Both the position numbers and the translations under genes were made by a program. Below are positions 1 through 3,993 of a DNA stretch of 5,818 nucleotides, piece after piece. Each line of letters opens with the position of its first letter. Within the stretch, counting starts at the first letter, position 1. The stretch is taken from contig JADGCR010000142.1 of NCBI GenBank assembly GCA_015228895.1, forward strand, positions 1 through 5,818. Reading direction: 5' to 3'. Source of the DNA: Magnetococcales bacterium (GTDB lineage: Bacteria > Pseudomonadota > Magnetococcia > Magnetococcales > Magnetaquicoccaceae). Under the pieces are notes generated by a model. That model had not been told where the DNA came from. It saw only the letters and a program-made list of their open reading frames with translations, and ran no database searches.

Positions 1-765
1 GACCGAACCCAATAGACACCCTGTCATCCCAAAAAATCCCCCGGCATCCGCCATGACCGGGCCAAAACCCGCAGTCCCCCCCGCCAGATCCTCCGGCTCT
101 CCCCACCGTCCCAGCACCGTCCGCTCCCGCCGCTGGCGGTTGCGTTCCGGGTCGGCATAGCTCTTTTTGGTCATGTCGGTGTGGAAATAGCCCGGTCCCA
201 CATTGTTGACCCGAATGCCCAAATGCCCCAGATCCATGGCCATGGATTTGCTCAACTGCTTCAACCCCCCCTTGCAGGCCACATAGGCGGGATTGTCCGG
301 AAAGGCCAGTTCGGCGTTGAGGCTGGTGATGTTGATGATGCTGCCCCCACCCCGCTCCACCATGTGCCGCGCCACGGCCCGGGCAATGCGGAAAGGGGCC
401 TTCAGGTTGACCTGATAGGTGGTCTCCCAGGCGGCTTCCGGATACTCCAGCACCCCGTGGGAAAAGGTCACCCCGGCATTATTGACCAGGATGTCGATCC
501 CCCCCTGACAGGCCACGGCCTCGGCCACCAGCCGGTCCGGAAACTCCCCCGGGGTGATATCCGCCACCAGGGGGAACGCCGCCAACCCCTGGGCACGCAA
601 CGTCGCCACCGTCTCGTGCAACTCATCCTCCAGACGATCCACCAACAGGGTGGCCGCCCCGGCGCGCAGCAACGCCTCGGCCATGGCCCGACCATTGCCA
701 CGGGCCGCCCCCGTGACCACGGCCCCCTTGCCTTGCAGGGAAAACAGCGCTTCCAGATAGCTCAT
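1..765 (-). CDS. SDR-family NAD(P)-dependent oxidoreductase, C-terminus cut by window edge
   Basis: Classical short-chain dehydrogenase, 255 codons visible with no stop before the left edge. Seen: cofactor motif TGAARGNG (residues 18-25), NNAG (95-98), structural Asn120, catalytic Ser148, Tyr161 and Lys165 (YVACK), then GPGYFHTDM (190-198) and GRWGEPEDLAG. Asp43 at the end of the second strand (LLVDR) predicts NAD(H) preference. The style resembles gluconate 5-dehydrogenase or FabG-like SDRs; the substrate cannot be read from sequence. The ATG at 765 overlaps the upstream SDR stop as ATGA, implying translational coupling, and GGTGATC lies 5 bases before it, matching the 3' half of the Shine-Dalgarno consensus. 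As third gene after a NeuB-type synthase it probably acts on a nonulosonic acid or its precursor (inference). Odd: after DLAG the usual VFLAS...TG...VDGG block is poorly recognisable, next to a run of seven C at 76-82; see findings. Confidence 0.9.
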   Translation of the reverse strand, partial: MSYLEALFSLQGKGAVVTGAARGNGRAMAEALLRAGAATLLVDRLEDELHETVATLRAQGLAAFPLVADITPGEFPDRLVAEAVACQGGIDILVNNAGVTFSHGVLEYPEAAWETTYQVNLKAPFRIARAVARHMVERGGGSIINITSLNAELAFPDNPAYVACKGGLKQLSKSMAMDLGHLGIRVNNVGPGYFHTDMTKKSYADPERNRQRRERTVLGRWGEPEDLAGGTAGFGPVMADAGGFFGMTGCLLGSV

Positions 766-1463
766 CGAATGATCACCCGATTCAAACGCACCTCTTCCGT
801 GACCATGTTGCCCCGGGCGGACAACACGAAAACCAGGTAATCCGCCACCTCGACCGGATCGATGAAGGTGGAGAAATCCTGCCCCGGCACCAGCCGCCCC
901 ATTTCGGTCTGCAAGGAACCCGGCGACAGACAGATGCTGCGCACCTGTCGTTCCCGCAGTTCGTCGTGCAAGGAGCGGGAGAACCCCAACAGGGCGTGCT
1001 TGGAGGCGCAGTACAGGGCCGTGTTCCTGAAACCCGCGTAAGCCGACGAGGAGGCGATGTGAATCAAACGCCCCCAACCCCGCGCCACCATCCCCGGCAG
1101 CACCAGCCGGGAGAGCCGGATCGGCGCCCGGACGTTGATGTCGAAGCACTGCTCGTACAGTTCCGGGGTGGTCTCCAGAAACGACCCCACGGGGAAAACG
1201 CCTGCGTTGTTGATCAGGACATCCACCTGCCCCATGGTCTGGGAAGCGGCCGCGACGATCTGTTCGCAGGCGCCGGGCGCGGCGAGATCCGCCGCGCACC
1301 AGGCCGCCCCTCCCAGGGAATCGGCCAACTCCGCCAACGCCCCGGCCCGCCTCCCGGTCAAGAAAAGCCGATAACCCGCCCGTGCCAGACGCCCGGCCAT
1401 GGCGCGCCCCAGTCCCCCGGTGGCTCCGGTCAGCAGACAGACCCCGCCCTGAGTGGTGTTCAT
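762..1463 (-). CDS. SDR-family oxidoreductase, NADP-type signature
   Basis: Complete 233-residue classical SDR. Seen: TGATGGLG (residues 12-19), Arg38-Arg39 after the second strand (LTGRR), INNAG (84-88), Asn110, catalytic Ser138, Tyr151 and Lys155 (YCASK), and SPG at 180-182. The basic pair after strand two is the usual mark of NADP(H) preference in this superfamily, in contrast with Asp43 in the downstream SDR. It is slightly shorter than the common 245-255 residues and lacks the VDGG tail, ending in a basic RVIIR. The ATG lies 7 bases after the synthase stop with no clear Shine-Dalgarno, so coupled translation is likely; its own TGA overlaps the next start. The substrate is unknown. Its position between a NeuB-family synthase and another SDR points to modification of a nonulosonic acid or precursor sugar (inference). 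General SDR assignment is secure; specific role is not. Confidence 0.9.
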   Translation of the reverse strand: MNTTQGGVCLLTGATGGLGRAMAGRLARAGYRLFLTGRRAGALAELADSLGGAAWCAADLAAPGACEQIVAAASQTMGQVDVLINNAGVFPVGSFLETTPELYEQCFDINVRAPIRLSRLVLPGMVARGWGRLIHIASSSAYAGFRNTALYCASKHALLGFSRSLHDELRERQVRSICLSPGSLQTEMGRLVPGQDFSTFIDPVEVADYLVFVLSARGNMVTEEVRLNRVIIR

Positions 1464-1470
1464 CGGGTCA

Positions 1471-2343
1471 TCAGGCGCGGAAAGGGTTGTTGGGGTGATC
1501 CACCGAGTGATCCAGGGACCAGGGTGCCAGCTTGGCGCGGGAGGAGCGCTCCTGGTCGGTGAATTTCTTCACCCCGTCGCCCATGGCCATTTCCACCGCG
1601 CGGATCATGCGCACCAGACGGACGAAACCCACCACCTCCACGGAGGCGGCCTGATCCGAGCCGTACATGGCCCGATCCAGGGTGATGTGCCGTTCGATGG
1701 AGGAGGCCCCCAGAGCCGCCGCCGCCACGGAGATGGTCAATCCCACCTCGTGGCCGCTGTAGCCCACGGGACAGTTGAACAGCTTGCGCAAGGTGCCCAT
1801 CACCCGCAGATTGGCCTCGTTCTCCGGCATGGGATAGGTGGAGTTGCAGTGCATCAGTTCGAAGGGACAATCCTTTTTCCGGAACAGTTGCACCACGTTG
1901 GCGATCTCTTCCAGGGTGGACATCCCGGTGGAGATGAACGTGGGTTTTTTCTCTTCCGCCACCATGTTCAAAAAGGGTTCGTGGGTCAACATGGCGGAGG
2001 CGACCTTGTTGTGCCGGAAATCGAACTGTTGCAGAAACCGCTGCGCCTCCACATCCCAGGCCGAGGCGAACCATTCGATGCCCACCTCCCTGCAGTGGCG
2101 ATCGATCTCCTGGAACGCCTCCAGACCGAATTCCAATCCGGCCTTCTGCGCCCGCTGGGTGTTGCCCCAGGGGCTTTCCCGCGGGGCGTCCAACTGCTCC
2201 CTGGTGTAGACCACATCCAAAGTTCTTTTTTGAAACTTGATCGCATCCGCCCCACAGGAAGCGGCGGCGCTGATCAGATTTTTGGCAATCTCGATATCAC
2301 CATTATGATTTATGCCCGCTTCCGCAATAATAAAAATAGACAT
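1471..2343 (-). CDS. NeuB-family nonulosonic (sialic-type) acid synthase, short form
   Basis: Cytoplasmic TIM-barrel enzyme of the NeuB/LegI/PseI/SpsE family, which condenses PEP with a 6-carbon amino sugar (ManNAc or a 2,4-diacetamido sugar) to give a 9-carbon nonulosonic acid. Seen in 290 residues: AEAGINHNG (7-15), AIKFQ (34-38), STGMS (138-142), HCNSTYP (165-171), GYSGHEVG (194-201, His198) and ERHITLD (217-223, His219); the two His match the metal ligands known in NeuB. The barrel is complete, but the protein ends about 65 residues after the last motif, so the C-terminal SAF/antifreeze-like domain of 340-350-residue NeuB proteins is absent. Start: ATG at 2343 has AAGGAG with 5-base spacing; an in-frame GTG at 2349 sits inside that site and is unlikely. 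First gene of a three-gene minus-strand operon. Which nonulosonic acid is made is unresolved. Confidence 0.93.
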   Translation of the reverse strand: MSIFIIAEAGINHNGDIEIAKNLISAAASCGADAIKFQKRTLDVVYTREQLDAPRESPWGNTQRAQKAGLEFGLEAFQEIDRHCREVGIEWFASAWDVEAQRFLQQFDFRHNKVASAMLTHEPFLNMVAEEKKPTFISTGMSTLEEIANVVQLFRKKDCPFELMHCNSTYPMPENEANLRVMGTLRKLFNCPVGYSGHEVGLTISVAAAALGASSIERHITLDRAMYGSDQAASVEVVGFVRLVRMIRAVEMAMGDGVKKFTDQERSSRAKLAPWSLDHSVDHPNNPFRA

Positions 2344-2348
2344 TGTCA

Positions 2349-2354
2349 CTCCTT
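2349..2354 (-). promoter_or_regulatory. Shine-Dalgarno of the NeuB-family synthase
   Basis: On the minus strand AAGGAG is followed by TGACA and then ATG at 2343. This strong site fixes the start at 2343 and rules against the GTG at 2349, which overlaps it. Confidence 0.8.
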
Positions 2355-2396
2355 CTTAAGGTTTGGATGTTCAAGCAGCCGCATCAAAATCGAGGC

Positions 2397-2425
2397 AGCA
2401 TGGATGTAAATGCCGTTAATGTCAA
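2397..2425 (-). promoter_or_regulatory. Candidate sigma70 promoter for the synthase-SDR-SDR operon
   Basis: On the minus strand a perfect TTGACA (-35, 2425-2420) is followed after 17 bases by CATGCT (2402-2397), which matches TATAAT at only 3 of 6 positions. A start near 2390 would give a leader of about 45-50 bases. The weak -10 suggests activator dependence or another sigma factor; the assignment is tentative. Confidence 0.3.
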
Positions 2426-2443
2426 GCCGACTTGCGACAGGGT

Positions 2444-2473
2444 TTGTGGATTCCCATGGGGACATGCTATTCT
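2444..2473 (+). promoter_or_regulatory. Candidate extended -10 promoter for the glycosyltransferase
   Basis: TTGTGG (2444-2449), an 18-base spacer and TATTCT (2468-2473), preceded by TGC, making a TGnTATTCT extended -10. The predicted start near 2480 lies downstream of the TTG (2432) and ATG (2456) codons that open the same frame, which favours translation from 2501 or 2516. Confidence 0.35.
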
Positions 2474-2515
2474 ATCGACAATCTCGTTGAATTCATAAAA
2501 ATGGTTGTCAATCTC

Positions 2516-3655
2516 ATGCCGGACTCGAACAAGAAGATTTTGGTCTATTACTCCGATCAGGTGGCCGGCTCCAGCCACGCCTCGGTGGAATCATTGTTTT
2601 ATCGCGCACTGAATGATCATTATCATGTCATTGTCGTCTATTACGACCGGCAGGCCAGCGCCACGGCGTGGTTGCAGGAGCGCAGGATCGTGATTCCCTA
2701 CCGTTGGCGTGGACGTTGGCTGGAGGCGTTATCCCTCCTGCTGCCTTTGGAATCGGTGGATTTCGTCCTGGTGCGCAACATCTTTCCCGCCTACGGGAAC
2801 GCTCTGCGCCATCGGACGCGTTTCGGTTTCAAGGTTTGTTTCCACTACTCTTTTCCCCACACCTATCGACACTATTACGCGGAAGGGGGTCAAGGTTTCG
2901 CCAAGGCGCGCAAGTGGTTGACCTACCGGGTGAACCATTTTTTCCAGATGCGTCTGATGCGTCGGGCGGATGGATTCTTGCCCATTTCCGAGCGGATGCC
3001 GGGGATGCTGGGTTTGCCTGGGGGGATGCCGGTATTTCCGGTGCACAGCGGTGTGGATTTCGACCTGCTCCCCCCGCCCGCCGACTCTCCCCTGACCGAC
3101 CCCGTGCGCCGTTTTCTCTACATCGGCACCATGGACGCTCTGCGCCGGATGGAGGTGGTGTTGCAAGCCTTCGACCGCCTGGAGAGTCCGGATTGGAGAC
3201 TGGACATCTACACCGCCCAGGAAGCGTTCACCCGCCGGTTGATCTCCCACACCATGCCCAACCGCTCCAGCCAGGTCACGGTTTTCCCCGCCCTGCCCCG
3301 CGCCGAGTTGTACGACAGGATGAGAACCTGTCACATCGCCCTCTGCCTCATCCCTCCCACGCCCTTGTACCAGGTCTCCTCCCCCTTGAAACTGATGGAA
3401 TACTACGCCATGGGCCTGCCCGTGGTCATGTCCAGATTGCCGGAGTGCCTGAACCTGTTCGAGCACGCCGGATGCGGCTGGTTCGCCGATTTCCACCCGA
3501 ACCCGATCCACGCCGCCCTGGAGCAAGCCTTGAACACCCCCCTCCACCAGACCCACCAGATGGGCCAGATGGGCCGTGCAATCGTCTTTCAGCACAGAAA
3601 CTATGCCGGCATGGCGGCCCGACTGGCTGATTTTTTGTCCAAACTGACGACATGA
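2516..3655 (+). CDS. GT-B glycosyltransferase, family 4-like
   Basis: Predicted to transfer a sugar from a nucleotide donor to a growing glycan at the cytoplasmic membrane face. Seen, counted from ATG 2516 (379 residues): an N-terminal strand KKILVYYSD (about 6-14), a Rossmann-like first half, then FLYIGTMDALRRMEVVL opening the second domain near residue 199, and SSPLKLMEYYAMGLPVV followed by MSRLPE (288-310), the GT4 donor-binding segment with Glu295 and Glu310. No signal peptide or membrane helix. Length is normal for GT4. Start is uncertain: the frame is open back to TTG 2432, with ATGs at 2456, 2501 and 2516; none has a good Shine-Dalgarno. 2516 is chosen because GT4 proteins begin just before the first strand and a candidate promoter overlaps 2444-2473. 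It is divergent from the nonulosonic acid operon, so it may act on the same glycan. Donor and acceptor are unknown. Confidence 0.88.
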   Translation: MPDSNKKILVYYSDQVAGSSHASVESLFYRALNDHYHVIVVYYDRQASATAWLQERRIVIPYRWRGRWLEALSLLLPLESVDFVLVRNIFPAYGNALRHRTRFGFKVCFHYSFPHTYRHYYAEGGQGFAKARKWLTYRVNHFFQMRLMRRADGFLPISERMPGMLGLPGGMPVFPVHSGVDFDLLPPPADSPLTDPVRRFLYIGTMDALRRMEVVLQAFDRLESPDWRLDIYTAQEAFTRRLISHTMPNRSSQVTVFPALPRAELYDRMRTCHIALCLIPPTPLYQVSSPLKLMEYYAMGLPVVMSRLPECLNLFEHAGCGWFADFHPNPIHAALEQALNTPLHQTHQMGQMGRAIVFQHRNYAGMAARLADFLSKLTT

Positions 3656-3749
3656 CGCACAATTAAAGATTATATTTTTTATCTGAAAAATCAGGATTAT
3701 TAAATATCTTAAATTATCTATAAAACATGTTCTAAAAAAAATTATTATT

Positions 3750-3815
3750 GGTTGTTGTTTTTGCAAATAGAAGATTATTTGATTTGTGTCGCAGTTATAC
3801 AACAACCCGACACAA
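3750..3815. repeat. Two interlocking inverted repeats
   Basis: GGTTGTTGT (3750-3758) is the exact reverse complement of ACAACAACC (3799-3807). TTGTGTCG (3784-3791) is the exact reverse complement of CGACACAA (3808-3815). The two right arms abut, so the 17-base strand 3799-3815 is wholly complementary to two upstream segments. The stems cross, which allows a pseudoknot or alternative hairpins in RNA, or paired operator-like sites in DNA. Confidence 0.55.
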
Positions 3816-3887
3816 CGAAGATGTTGCACGACACGGTTCTTGTGATCGATGCGTCACCCTCCCCCCTGTCCAATTGCCTCTCTCCCC

Positions 3888-3917
3888 TTGACCTGACGCA
3901 CGGATTGGGTGTATTTT
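3888..3917 (+). promoter_or_regulatory. Candidate sigma70 promoter for the methyltransferase-kinase gene
   Basis: TTGACC (3888-3893, 5 of 6 to consensus), an 18-base spacer and TATTTT (3912-3917, 4 of 6). Predicted start near 3924, giving a leader of about 70 bases before ATG 3994. A TGACGCA motif at 3894-3900 abuts the -35 box and could be an operator (inference). Confidence 0.4.
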
Positions 3918-3984
3918 TTAATATTCCGTTAATCCAAACAAAAAAAAGAGCTGTTCATCACACCATGACCCGTTCCCCCCTCCT

Positions 3985-3988
3985 GGAG
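3985..3988 (+). promoter_or_regulatory. Shine-Dalgarno of the methyltransferase-kinase gene
   Basis: GGAG followed by TCGAT and then ATG at 3994. The 5-base spacing supports this start over the in-frame ATG at 4012. Confidence 0.7.
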
Positions 3989-3993
3989 TCGAT

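Larger units (their letters stand above)
3656..3993. other. Gene-free AT-rich intergenic region
   Basis: No convincing gene in 338 bases. The core 3661-3780 has only 19 G/C in 120 bases, against clearly GC-rich flanking genes. It holds A and T tracts, the palindrome TTTGCAAA (3760-3767), two interlocking inverted repeats (3750-3815), a TGACGCA motif at 3894 with an inverted copy at 3850 and a further copy overlapping the glycosyltransferase stop at 3653, and a candidate promoter at 3888-3917. I see no intrinsic terminator: CTGA-AAAA-TCAG at 3683-3694 is only four pairs with no following T run. An open frame from TTG 3752 (or ATG 3820) to 3997 ends in an ATGA overlap with the next gene but does not look like a conserved protein. 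Confidence 0.7.

Noticed and set aside
2343..2349. GTG at 2349 as the synthase start
   Set aside because: It overlaps the AAGGAG ribosome site that is well placed for ATG 2343.
1453..2409. 318-codon plus-strand frame opposite the NeuB-family synthase
   Set aside because: The minus strand encodes complete NeuB motifs; the plus-strand product is His/Gly-rich and resembles no family I know.
2668..3630. 320-codon plus-strand frame inside the glycosyltransferase
   Set aside because: Proline-, arginine- and glycine-rich out-of-frame reading of a gene with clear GT4 motifs.
3683..3694. CTGA-AAAA-TCAG hairpin as a terminator for the glycosyltransferase
   Set aside because: Only four base pairs, half of them A-T, and no T run directly after it.
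2729..3829. 366-codon minus-strand open frame opposite the glycosyltransferase
   Set aside because: Antisense shadow of the glycosyltransferase extended into the AT-rich spacer; low-complexity G/Q/H/V composition and no motif.
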